Below, piece after piece: positions 23,931-32,637 of a stretch of 64,000 bases of DNA. The position numbers and the translations under genes were made by a program. Origin of the DNA: Zhengitettix transpicula. Its lineage: Eukaryota > Arthropoda > Insecta > Orthoptera > Tetrigidae. Each line of letters opens with the position of its first letter. The first letter of the stretch is position 1. The notes beneath the pieces were generated by a model. That model saw nothing but the letters and a program-made list of their open reading frames with translations, was not told where the DNA came from and did no database searches. The DNA lies in contig CM073594.1 of the NCBI GenBank assembly GCA_037074705.1, positions 78,989,009 to 79,053,008 on the forward strand, read 5' to 3'.

Positions 23931-23955
23931 CGGGCAACGCCGGGCACCCAGCTAG
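23931..23955 (+). other. Helitron 3' terminal hairpin and CTAG end
   Basis: Stem CCGGG/CCCGG-type within CGGGCAACGCCGGG, about 10 bp upstream of CTAG, with T as the next base: the standard Helitron 3' structure. Confidence 0.82.
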
Positions 23956-24649
23956 TTTTTTTAATAAAGTGGAATTTGTTCGTGGTAGGTAATTTTTATT
24001 AATTATCGGAGAGCATTGCCTAAAATATTTACTAACATAATAATTGTCCTAATTTAGTTCCTTTACGTAACAGACTATTTTACCTAGTTTCGGAATATAA
24101 GCTAAATTTTCATTTTCTTTATCAGCATATTCTACAGCTATTAATAAGAAAATTATAACGCTCACATTACTATGAGTTAGTACCGATCAAGACCTAGTCT
24201 TTAATTGTTGATTCTTGTGCTATTTGTGGATTATGGTCCCCCTAGATTATCAAAGTGCTCCAGTGCTTGAAATTAGCTAACTGTAAGCTTAAGTGATGGG
24301 GATCAAGGTCATGGAGCGCACGATTTATTTATATTCATGCACATGTGGAGATTCCCTTATGAATAAATATGATGCCTCCATTAGTGGCGATCAAAGTTTT
24401 CAGTGCGCTCGAATTGATTGGTTCATGAATCCAAAGCTGCCAAATTTTCGCCAGTTGTATTTCAGCCGATAATAGCAACATAAACGAACATTTATAAGAC
24501 GAGATAATATCACTTAATAATCTATAATATTCACTATATGAACACCTAAAATTCTATAATTCTTTCCTATAAATAATCTTGCCGATACATTTATTGATTG
24601 TGTACTACATGTTTATTATTAATGAATAAGAAAGATAGCCAATTCAGAC
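23956..24649. other. No recognisable feature
   Basis: AT-rich unique-looking sequence. The halves around 24,225 and 24,295 share 'tgatggggatcaa'/'tatggtccccctagatta'-like opposed segments, but no gene is evident. Confidence 0.4.
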
Positions 24650-24679
24650 AAAAAAGGTGATAATATAAATACCACACAA

Positions 24680-24710
24680 CGTTTCTGGGATCCTTGTGCC
24701 TTTCGTCAGG
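24680..24710 (-). ncRNA. Possible degenerate hammerhead ribozyme core in PLE UTR
   Basis: Minus strand reads CCUGACGAAAGG, then CACAAGGAUCCCAGAAACG. CUGACGA fits the hammerhead CUGANGA box and GAAAC the second box. PLEs are known to carry hammerheads in their terminal repeats. Stem II is imperfect and stem III would be only 2 bp, so activity is doubtful. Confidence 0.3.
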
Positions 24711-24849
24711 TGGGATGAAAAGCCTACAGCGACACAACTGCATTTGTCAGTTGACAAAACTGTAAAGCGAGGGAAACTCCACGACAATGGGAGAGCCGAA
24801 GGGTTAGCGTAACAATAAGGAGAGCAACGACAATGGAAAAACAGAAGGT

Positions 24850-25225
24850 TTAGCGTAATAATACGGGATCATAGCAATTATTGAGTTTCATAGTGTCTAT
24901 TTGTACATTAATAGCTGTGATGTTTGATTTAATGTGAAGCATCTCTGAAATGAGTCTGGAATTGTACCTGGTGTCAATGGCTAAAATTTTAGCATTTTGC
25001 CAATCAAATGTATGTTTAGAATTGATTATATGTTTGGATACTACAGATGGTTTATCAATGGGAAGTTTGATATTAGACATATGTTCCTTGATACGTGTAT
25101 TAAGGGAACGTTTTGTTTGCCCTATGTAGCAGGAATTGCAATTAGAGTAAGAGATTTTGTAAACAACACAATATTTGCTGTAGGTGTCAAGGGGTCCTTG
25201 TGGTTTTTAATCATAATAATTTTTG
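24850..25225 (-). pseudogene. PLE GIY-YIG endonuclease domain (C-terminal fragment)
   Basis: Minus-strand translation gives 'VVYKISYSNCNSCYIGQTKR' followed by SLNTRIKEHMSNIKL. This is the Cys-containing linker and the GIY-YIG nuclease core of Penelope-like elements (YIG, then the R-x3-R and E-H positions). It continues through 'VSKHIINSKHTFDWQNAKIL' and ends in LLR. In an intact element this domain nicks the target for retrotransposition. Only the last ~125 residues remain, without a reverse transcriptase, so it cannot act alone. The same domain occurs on the plus strand at 60,690-60,960. Confidence 0.85.
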
Positions 25226-25315
25226 AATATTTGAATACATTTAAATATTAGAATAAATTTGTGATGTAGAAACATTACAGCTATTAATGTACAAACAGAC
25301 ATAAAGTAACACAAC

Positions 25316-26310
25316 AACACTTCGCGCGTGCTTGATGACCGCAATTCACAGACGAGCAATGATAGATCAGTTATCTATGTCCAAAAAGAGGACTACAGCA
25401 AAAGATCGCGAATTTTTTTCCAACTTGTATATGTTGTGACCAATTTGGAAAACTTAGGAAAAGGTTCTGTTGCCTATAAACCGCGAAATTTTGCACCTCT
25501 TTTCAGTTTTTCCGCTAATAGCAAAAGCATGATGCATTCTATTGAAAATAATGTTAAGTAAAAAATTGTAGAGCATAAAATTGTAATCGAATGATGTCGA
25601 GTACAAAACTCGGTCAACGAAGTGGTAGAAATCGTTCGTCAAGTTTACGAGATTTTACGTCATTTACGAAAAGAATGCAGTTTATCACAATTCTAGTGCT
25701 GATATCTCCAAAATGGTCGACAGTAAACTAATTTGTCATAGATTAAAGGTTTTAGAGAATTTAATTCTCTTTCCAACGAATGATCAAGTTTTAATATTCA
25801 CTGAGAATGGCCGAAAATGGCTGTACAGCGCAGGCCATTGCGCTAATATTAGGGCGCTGAGGATGGGAGTTGTGGAGCTGGCCTCCACTGAACTTCACGT
25901 CTATCTTTCGTCGACTTTCTCTGCGAACATCAGCTGACTTCTCTGCTAGCATCGCTGACGCCTCATCCGCCAGCCGTAGCGGAGAAGGGGAAAAAGAGAT
26001 CGGAGCGCAGAGAACTTCTAGTCGACGCCGAGTCCAAAGGATAAACACTGCTTAATTATGAACTCTCATTGTGCAAAAATAAGATTCTTTTCTTATGGAG
26101 TAAAAAAACAATTAGAGTCCAGTTCGTTCCGAGCAATTGACCAGTGAACATGATTTAGAAAAGAGAAATAAAATATTGAAAAAATAACTACTCTCGTCAT
26201 TTAATCGTAACCCGTGCTATAACACACAAACAAATAATATATATTATAATTTTAAATTTTCTTCCCGTGTGAGGTGTCGCAACTGATAATACTACGGAGT
26301 CCGCCACATA
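25316..26310 (+). repeat. Left arm of a large palindrome (LTR-like)
   Basis: Reverse complement of 26,369-26,906, except for about 465 bp (25,393-25,879) present only here. Shared segments from outside in are 'gcgcgtgcttgatgaccgca', 'ctatgt-caaaaagagg', 'cctccactga-cttcacgtc', 'gagtccagttcgttccgagc', the polyadenylation-like 'gaaataaaatattgaaaaa', 'cttcccgtgtg' and 'actacggagtccgccacata'. The polarity (promoter-like part, AATAAA, then the PBS side) suggests an LTR reading left to right with its 3' end at the palindrome centre. Confidence 0.82.
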
Positions 26311-26355
26311 CTCCAGATCAGAAGGTTGCGTGTTCAAATCAAGTCGGGGTCACCA
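26310..26355 (+). other. tRNA-Trp 3' half (46 nt) including CCA
   Basis: The sequence runs from the anticodon loop (ACTCCAGA, anticodon CCA) through the anticodon-stem 3' strand TCAGA, the T-arm 'GGTTGCGTGTTCAAATCAAG', and acceptor TCGGGGTCA, followed by CCA. Nuclear tRNA genes do not encode CCA, and the 5' half is absent, so this is not a tRNA gene. Read on the minus strand, it is a retroelement primer-binding site (TGGTGACCCCGAC) extended far into the tRNA. The T-arm has one change (AAG for the usual ACG). Confidence 0.85.
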
Positions 26356-26368
26356 ATTTTTCTCCCCT

Positions 26369-26906
26369 ATGTGGCGGACTCCGTAGTATTATCAGTTGCG
26401 ACACCACACACGGGAAGAAAATTTAAAATTATAATATATATTATTTGTTTGTGTGTGATAGCACTGGTTGCGTTTAAATGACGAGACTAGTTATTTTTTT
26501 CAATATTTTATTTCTGTTTTCTAAATCATGTTCACTGGTCAATTGCTCGGAACGAACTGGACTCTAATTGTTTTTTTACTCCATAAGAAAAGAATCTTAT
26601 TTTTGCACAACAATGAGAGTTCATAACGCTTCCGAGAATTACGCAGTGTTTATCCTTTGGACTCCGCGTCGACTAGAAGTTCTCTGCGCTCCGATCTCTT
26701 TTTTCCCCTTCTCCGCTACGGGTGGCGGACGAAGCGTCAGCGAAGCTAGCAAAGAAGTCAGCTGATGTTCGCAGAGAAGTCGTCGAAAGATAGACGTGAA
26801 GCTCAGTGGAGGCTATCTCCACAGAGTTCTAGGCCTCTTTTTGTACATAGGTACTGATCTATAATTGCTCGACTATGCATTGCGGTCATCAAGCACGCGC
26901 AAAGTG
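26369..26906 (-). repeat. Right arm of the palindrome (LTR-like), followed by PBS on the minus strand
   Basis: Read on the minus strand, this arm runs from 'cactttgcgcgtgcttgatg' through a polyadenylation-like AATAAA to 'gagtccgccaca'. Then come a ~13-nt AG-rich spacer and the TGGTGACCCCGAC primer-binding site at 26,355-26,343, the order LTR-PBS of an LTR retroelement. The left arm repeats the same LTR in the opposite direction beyond the tRNA segment. Divergence between arms is a few percent by eye. Confidence 0.8.
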
Positions 26907-27483
26907 CCTCGCATCTCTAAAAATGTTCGCCAATGACTCCTTCTATCAAGCATGTCGTAATTTTGAGCATTTGTTTTAAGCATTGCTCGAAAGAAGAACT
27001 TTGTGATGATACTTTTCTTTCCTTGTATTATTTTTTGTGTTCGTGCCTCAACGCGCCACTTCCGACCGTACATTCATATACAAAAATTTTAGTAATCTTT
27101 GCCATCCCTCACAGAGTATCCCATGAACGTATATTTGTTTATGTAAATCATTTAGTTACAAGAAATGAATGTAATAAGAAAAGAAAAATATATAAATAAT
27201 ATTAAATCACATTTAATAACCTAATTTCAATTTAGCGTATTTTATGAAGTGTCTTTTTTTCCTTTTGGCCATTTCCCTGCTCCTACGTTCGTCGTATCAT
27301 TTCAATATTCTTCATCTGCTGAATAATTAAGGATAAAAGTTTTGTCCAAAAAAAAATCGCGACCTTTTGCTGTAGGAGGCCTGAATTGTTGTTGTTGGGC
27401 TATGAGGGTTTACTGGTGATGTAGAATTTGATGGGATGGGTGGGGTGGGTGGGTGGGGTCTGCGAGTGTGAAAATGGGGTGGG
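26907..27483. other. No gene; short repeat shared with 29.7 kb
   Basis: 'gcctcaacgcgccacttccgac' (two parts, about 27,048-27,065) with adjoining 'atacaaaaat' matches 29,740-29,790 ('gcctcaatgcgtcacttcc'). The repeat unit is undefined. A G-rich stretch (27,436-27,470) lies at the right. Confidence 0.4.
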
Positions 27484-27770
27484 TTAGGAGGTGCCAGAGT
27501 GTTCTGGGGGAAGGATGAGGTCGATAGGGCGTTTTGTCTTGAGGCGACGTGAGTGTAGTGGTGGGGGAGGGTTACTATGGAATTGCTGGATCGTTGTGTT
27601 AGGATGGATGAAGGTGCTTTTGATTAATGAGGTTACGGATTTGGTGATTATAGAGTTGACTTGGGGAAGTTTAATGTCGTGGTGGATTATGGAATTTGTG
27701 AGGTACCAGCGAGAGTTAGTGATTGTGCGAAGGATTATGTTATGTTTTGTTTGGATTTTGGCTGAATGAA
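27484..27770 (-). pseudogene. Jockey-type LINE reverse transcriptase C-terminus
   Basis: The minus-strand frame contains IQTKHNIILRTITNSRWYLT, NSIIHHDIKLPQVNS and FHSNPPPPLHSRRLKTKRP then IDLIL. This is the conserved tail following the reverse transcriptase in Jockey-group LINEs ('Q-K-LR-I-N-PWYV-N--IH-DL-IP-V'). Only about 90 residues remain. The frame is open, but the catalytic palm is absent. On the right it abuts LTR-A sequence that continues the U5 part known from 10,850, so one element interrupted the other. Confidence 0.82.
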
Positions 27771-27953
27771 CCCTTTTCATTTAAATTTAAATAAAATAAA
27801 ATCAATTGCTTAAATTTTGTTAATATTCAATTAATTACAAATTGGTGTCATTAACGTATTGCCAACCATTGAATTCTTTTAATTATTTTTACTAATTACA
27901 AATTGGTGCCTCAACGTGGGGCTAATTCAATTAATATCTGGTTATTTATTACA
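27771..27953 (+). mobile_element. LTR-A 3' end fragment with two PBS-like units
   Basis: Starts in the U5 segment 'ataaaataaaatcaattgct' shared with 10,880 and ends TTATTTATTACA at 27,953, next to an (AT)n tract. It contains two successive units, each ATTACA + AATTGGTG...: at 27,834 ('ATTGGTGTCATTAACG') and at 27,895 ('TTGGTGCCTCAACGTGGGGC'). The second is nearly identical to the tRNA-Lys primer-binding site. Confidence 0.72.
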
Positions 27954-27980
27954 ATATATATATTTATATTATGTCTATAT

Positions 27981-28039
<59 letters not shown>
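27954..28039. repeat. (AT)n microsatellite between two opposed LTR-A ends
   Basis: AT dinucleotide run with a few interruptions near its left end, bounded by TTATTACA at the left and TGTAATAACC at the right. Confidence 0.95.
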
Positions 28040-28042
<3 letters not shown>

Positions 28043-29429
28043 AATAACCAAACGTGGGTCGAAATAAATAAAATAAAATTTTGATTTTAACAAACAAATT
28101 TTATTAACAATTATCTGAATTTACAGAAGAATTCAATATTTAATATTATAAAAAGATCTCTTTCTCTCATGGGTCTCTACTGGGTTTGATAACGGACAGA
28201 ACACTTAAATAATCAAAGAACGCAACATTTATCTTTAAATTAAACAGAAGTATCGACGAAACTTATTACCGAACTTATTCTACAGATTGTTTTTAAATTT
28301 ACAAGAGTTTATTTTATTAACACAAGAAGAGAACGATATCTGACTGTATCCTTTAATTACGTTTACACATGTTAAAACCATAAATTTTAACTCACGATTT
28401 CTCAGGAACCTTTGGCTCGTTCATTAAACACGAACTTTATAGATTGGACGTTTACACACACTGACTCTAACACATATTACTGGTTCGACGATAGCTGGTT
28501 CTCCATACCCGGCGAAGGACATCCCAGTTGCTCGTGGTGACACTACTCGACGCTGGATGTTGTATCCTGGTCTCCTACCATTGAAGACTGGTCAAATTTT
28601 GATACTAATACAAATTGAACTTCTGCATATAAAAATGTTTATAGTTGAATAATTTTCTATTTCTCTCGCAGGCTGCTTTCTTTCTCCATACCCTCCGCTC
28701 TGACACTCATCTCCAACTAACTTACAAGTTCGATGCCCACAGCATCCCTCCTCCACTCTATCTCCAAAACTCCTCGATGCATACAGCACCCCTCTCCCAC
28801 GCTGACTCTACTCACGATGCTCACAGCACCCCTCTCCCACGCTGACTGAATCACAATAGTTTATCCCTTGCATTTATACAACTAGCCTCCTCGTTTCATT
28901 TTGTTCAAAGACCCACGTCGCATCTTCGCGGTGACAGAATCTCCATTACTGAGATTTACAATCTGCAGTTGCAGTTCCTTAGCAAAATAGCTAGCCCCTC
29001 CGTCATGTCACATCGAGACAGGACCCGCAATTACTTTGCACCCTCAATTACCCTGGACTTGTCGTCCTCACAAGCCTTGCACAAGACTCACGTTGACCCC
29101 TCCTTACAAATCCTAAGTAAATACGCCACTTGTCAGGCCATTAATCAGAGACAATAGCCTGCCCCAAAATCACTTTGGGACCGGCTACTCGAATGCCTTT
29201 CTTCAACCGATCCCTCTTGCGCCCGGCCACCCACGTGCCCTTTTTTTTGCTGTATACGTCGTAAGTACACATTGCAACTTCCTGTGCCGGCCCAGACCCT
29301 TCATCCGAAATAAATGTCTTGCCGCTCTGTCTTGTCACATCGAGACAGGACCCGTAATTACTTTGCCCTTGCGTCCTCTTCCCAACATGTGGGCTGTTCC
29401 GAAACAATGCATTCCCTCAATGCATTACA
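28040..29429 (-). mobile_element. LTR-A copy between AT microsatellites
   Basis: Minus orientation: the left end is the complement of GGTTATTACA and the right end the complement of TGTAATGCATTG. Both sides are (AT)n, consistent with an ATAT target duplication. Landmarks on the minus strand are 'cagtagagacccatgagaga' (about 28,166-28,185) and the U3 region. U3 holds a 40-bp doublet, 'acagcacccctctcccacgc' at about 28,781 and 28,823, and a longer-range repeat, 'gtcacatcgagacaggaccc' at 29,007 and 29,335. A short PBS-like 'aacgtgggtcg' lies inside the 3' end (28,051-28,061). The 88-codon minus frame (29,141-29,407) lies in U3 and matches nothing I know. Confidence 0.7.
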
Positions 29430-29544
29430 ATATATATATATATATATATATATGCATATATAAATATTGATTTATTACAGTCGTATCAACAGCTCTCGAG
29501 TCCAGTTCTGATTATTATTATTCCCCGATCTTTAGCGCAGTAGT
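29430..29544. other. (AT)n tract and spacer
   Basis: AT run at 29,430-29,452 flanking LTR-A, then unplaced sequence. Confidence 0.5.
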
Positions 29545-29705
29545 ACGTATATAGCTACTGGGCTATGAGTCAACTGGAAACTCGTAAATAATGGTCTTAG
29601 ATGTGCCCATAAGAAGTAATCGATGCTCGATAAATCTGGTGATCGGGGTTGCCATCGTACCGGTCTACCACGTCCAACCATTGCTGGAATGAAGTTTCAG
29701 TCGAA
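29545..29705 (-). pseudogene. Fragment of a third Tc1/mariner-type transposase
   Basis: A minus-strand frame reads GRPVRWQPRSPDLSSIDYFL then WAHLRPL. This matches the 'RSPDLTPLDFFLWG' block that holds the last catalytic residue of Tc/mariner-related transposases. It differs clearly from both mariner families elsewhere in the window (PPYSPELAPCDFWLF and HPDLAPSDFF). Only about 50 residues are legible. Confidence 0.65.
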
Positions 29706-30042
29706 TAATGTTTTTCTTTTCACGTCTCATTATTTGCGTGTCCGAGCCTCAATGCGTCACTTCCGACTATTCGTTACAATACAAAAATGGTATGTTTTAT
29801 AAACGACTCATGACTGTAGAATTACCCTATATAATAATTTTCCTTGGTGTATTCTGCTAACATTGTTCAGTTTAATTAGGTACTACGTTAATATAATCGG
29901 AAAGAAACATTTCCAATTTGATGTCTGAATTAAAATATGCATTTCAATTGATTTTGAAGCACTGAATTTCCAAAATGGAGGTCTGTATATCCGCAGGTAT
30001 TCGTGTGACATTACCACTATATATATATATATATATATATAT
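29706..30042. other. No gene; (AT)n tract at right
   Basis: Contains the short repeat shared with 27.05 kb (about 29,740-29,790) and an (AT)n tract at 30,018-30,041. Confidence 0.45.
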
Positions 30043-30506
30043 ACGACAAACACTAATTAATAAACAATTAAATACAACAGTGACCCACGTTGGTGAAGCC
30101 AATTTGTAATAAACACAAATGAAGGACAAGTTATATTGAAACAAAGGTAAAATGTGTCACACGTTAAGGCGACAATTTTTAATATTCTCAAATAATAAAC
30201 AATTATAATAACAGTTAGCCCGCGTTAATGCATCAATTTAAATAATTTAATTTTAAAATGAAAGGAAATTTAATAAATAAGAAATTTTACCTGAACAAAC
30301 ATTTATTTATTCATTGTTCAAAGATTTACTTTTACAAATAGTTGTCCATTGAAATTTTTACAATAGTTATCATGTACAAACAAAATTTTACTCTCTCTCT
30401 CTCGATCTCTCTCTCTCGATCTCTCTCTCTCTCTCTCTCTGTCTCTGTCTCTGTCTTTTCTCTGTCTCTGTCTCTCTGTCTCTGTGTCTCTGTCTCTCTG
30501 TCTCTG

Positions 30507-30540
<34 letters not shown>

Positions 30541-31756
30541 CGTCTCTCTGTCTCTCTCTGTCTCTGTCTCTCTCTCTCCGTCTCTCTGTCTCTCTCTGTC
30601 TCTGTCTCCCTGTCTCTTTCTCTCTCTCTCTCGATCTCTCTCTGTCTCTGTGTCTCTGTCTCTCTCTGTCTCTCTCTCTCCGTCTCTCTGTCTCTCTCTG
30701 TCTCTGTCTCCCTGTCTCTTTCTCTCTCTCTCTCGATCTCTCTCTGTCTCTGTCTCTGTTTTTTCTCTGTCTCTGTGTCTCTGTCTCTCTCTGTCTCTCT
30801 CTGCCTCTCTCTGCCTCTCTCTGCCTCTCTGTCTCTCTCTGTCTCTCTCTCTCCGTCTCTCTGTCTCTCTCTGTCTCTGTCTCCCTGTCTCTTTCTCTCT
30901 CTCTCTCGATCTCTCTCTGTCTCTGTCTCTGTTTTTTCTCTGTCTCTGTGTCTCTGTCTCTCTCTGTCTCTCTCTGCCTCTCTCTGCCTCTCTCTGCCTC
31001 TCTGTCTCTCTGTCTCTCTGTTTCTCTCTATCTCTCTCTGTCTCTCTCTATATCTCTCTCTGTCTCTATCTCTCTGTCTCTCTCTCTCTCACTCATGGTC
31101 TTCACTGGGTCTTTAAACAAAGAAATCTATTTGTTGACAATTGATTTTTTTTCTTCTTCAAAGTATTTTTACAATGCAATATAAAATATTAACGATATTA
31201 GATAACCCGAAATCTGACGATTTATCATTAATTAATGGTTTACAATAATAATTTAATGGATGTATGACTTACAGTTCTCTGGTACCAGGCAAATTTTTAA
31301 CTCGTTGAGATACACTTAAACAAACTTAACAGGCCATTATTTTCACTGGCTCTACACATCACTGTTGGTTTAATAAGTGTTGGCTAGACGACGTCTTATT
31401 CTGCAATAATTCACCAACTTTATTCTGCAATGATTCCTCCACGAAGACAAAACCTGTTATACTCTGCAATCTTTACGCTGCAATATCCCGATGAATGCTA
31501 CACTATGCTTAAATTCAACAACTTTATTTTACAATACTTTGACGACGTCTGGTCTCCTTCTATAACAACCGCTCTCTGCTGTATTTCATCGACGACTGAC
31601 TTACATGTTCCATTCCGCGTGCCATCAGTCTACAATACTTTAGACCTGTTATATTATTGTCCATTCTTGTGTGTAATTCGTGTGTTTTTGCCGCTAAAAA
31701 ATCAGGACCAAAATTTCTTTTAATTATTAATTACTAATTGCCTTTTAATTACCACA
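30043..31756 (-). mobile_element. LTR-A copy expanded by a CT-rich microsatellite
   Basis: Minus orientation, between (AT)n tracts. The right end is the complement of TGTGGTAATTAAAAGGCAAT, as in the 47-48 kb copy. Two PBS-like units sit inside the 3' end: 'cccacgttggtgaagccaat' (30,084-30,103) and 'gttagcccgcgttaatgc' (30,215-30,232), both complementary-strand versions of TTGG...AACG-GGG. The R-like block 'ctcatggtcttcactgggtc' is at 31,092-31,111. Between the 3' U5 part and this block lies a ~700-bp CT/CTGT microsatellite. Without it, the LTR length (about 1.0 kb) fits the family. The left end is degenerate. Confidence 0.65.
30393..31092 (+). repeat. Large (TCTCTG/TCTC)n microsatellite with higher-order units
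   Basis: About 700 bp composed of TCTCTCTG, TCTCTGTG and CTCC variants. Longer blocks recur: the segment with 'tctcgatctctctctgtctc' then 'tctgttttttctctgtctc' appears around 30,733-30,770 and again around 30,905-30,942 (a period of about 172 bp), showing segmental duplication inside the array. The long Ser/Leu frames here (up to 280 codons) are repeat artefacts. Confidence 0.95.
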
Positions 31757-32637
31757 ATATATATATATATATATATTCTGGGGAAAATCATCACTCCACA
31801 TTCTGCTCAAATAATTCTGTCCTGCAGCAGCTGAAACAATTTGTTAAATACGTGTGCTTTCTTTTGCTTCCAGCACACACAATCCAATTTATTTAAACCC
31901 CTGCGATAGGAAATGTTGGTACGTTCCTCCTATACTTTCACAAAGCTACTGCAAAAGGTGCACCATAAGACTGGCCATAAATTGCGTTTACGACTTTCGC
32001 GTAAAACACGGTTGTTTTGGAACGTGGGCAACAATTCATTGTGGCATAAAACATTTCTTCCAGATGTGGGTGATTAGAGTGCTTTGGCGATCTTCCGCCA
32101 TTCAAAAATAGTGTCGAGGGGGGAAAAAGTGAAGGGAAATTGCTCTAACAGTCACAAGATACTAATTTAGAAATATAAAACAGTAGGCCAGCAGTAATGA
32201 CCAACTGGATTTCAGCATTCGTAAAGAGTCTGTTTAATGATAAAATAAATAATTCAATTTTATTAATACTCCTTCGTCAATGTAATTAACGAGACAAAAT
32301 CAATGTTTATTTTTATAGTTGTGACAATATAAAGTTCATTACGTTCAAACTGTTCTCCTCATACTCATACCATTTTCGAACCTATTCTTAAAAGCCGTTT
32401 CTCGAAAGTTTCTCAAGACATATAATCACATTTTAATAATTTGCTTTCAATTTTAGTTTTACCCGTTGGGGTAACTGTTGAAATTTGTTGGCGCGACATT
32501 GAGTAGAGAGAATATTCCATAATCCTTAAAATACTTTTTTATTAGTAATACTTACTTGTTATTAGTAATGCTTACTGGTTTTCTGAATATTATGGATAGG
32601 CTTACAATACGTAAGTATTTTATACGTACAGCCCTTA
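31757..32637. other. No recognisable gene
   Basis: Begins with an (AT)n tract. An 85-codon frame at 31,854-32,111 has several Cys residues but no recognisable domain, and no splice or promoter context supports it. Confidence 0.4.

Larger units (their letters stand above)
19996..23955 (+). mobile_element. Helitron with a satellite-like core of ~280-bp units
   Basis: The 5' end is TCTATTATATAAAATTGG, followed by 'caccaaatttcgtacacgtg', the leader seen in the other copies. The 3' end at 23,931-23,955 is a GC hairpin (CGGGCAACGCCGGGCACC) followed by CAGCTAG and then T, the usual Helitron terminus. Between them are about 14 diverged units marked by 'aacatg-taaa-ggtcgatatttgcg' at roughly 20,195, 20,480, 20,752, 21,034, 21,316, 21,460, 21,742, 22,040, 22,318, 22,632, 22,905, 23,170, 23,436 and 23,686. 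Each carries 'gggtggacggg', 'acaaccgagattggagtcaa' and 'atggatgtcgctgag' segments. No Rep/helicase frame is present, so it is non-autonomous. Confidence 0.78.
24650..25250 (-). mobile_element. Penelope-like element (PLE), 3' end
   Basis: A 3'-terminal piece with the GIY-YIG coding end and about 200 bp of 3' UTR ending 'ggtatttatattatcacc' and 'tctgaattggctatctttc' on the minus strand. The same UTR end appears at 61,080-61,165, and a related one at 49.4 and 51.5 kb. The 5' part (reverse transcriptase) is absent. Sequence beyond 25,250 does not continue the protein. Confidence 0.85.

Noticed and set aside
19996..23955. CRISPR-like array
   Set aside because: Units are ~280 bp, diverged, and without short identical repeats and unique spacers; the element ends are those of a Helitron.
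26310..26355. Functional tRNA-Trp gene
   Set aside because: Only the 3' half is present, the CCA is encoded, and pol III box A is missing. It fits a retroelement primer remnant.
29141..29407. 88-codon minus frame as a host gene
   Set aside because: Lies within the U3 part of an LTR-A copy, includes a direct repeat of that LTR, and shows no recognisable domain.
29430..30042. Internal region of a retrotransposon bounded by the two minus-strand LTR-A copies
   Set aside because: Only 613 bp, no primer-binding site at the expected edge, and it contains a Tc1/mariner fragment. The two LTRs differ too much to be one pair.
30342..31184. Open frames of 164-280 codons rich in Ser and Leu
   Set aside because: They are translations of the CT/CTGT microsatellite; all three forward frames are open because of the repeat, and the start and end lie in LTR-A sequence.
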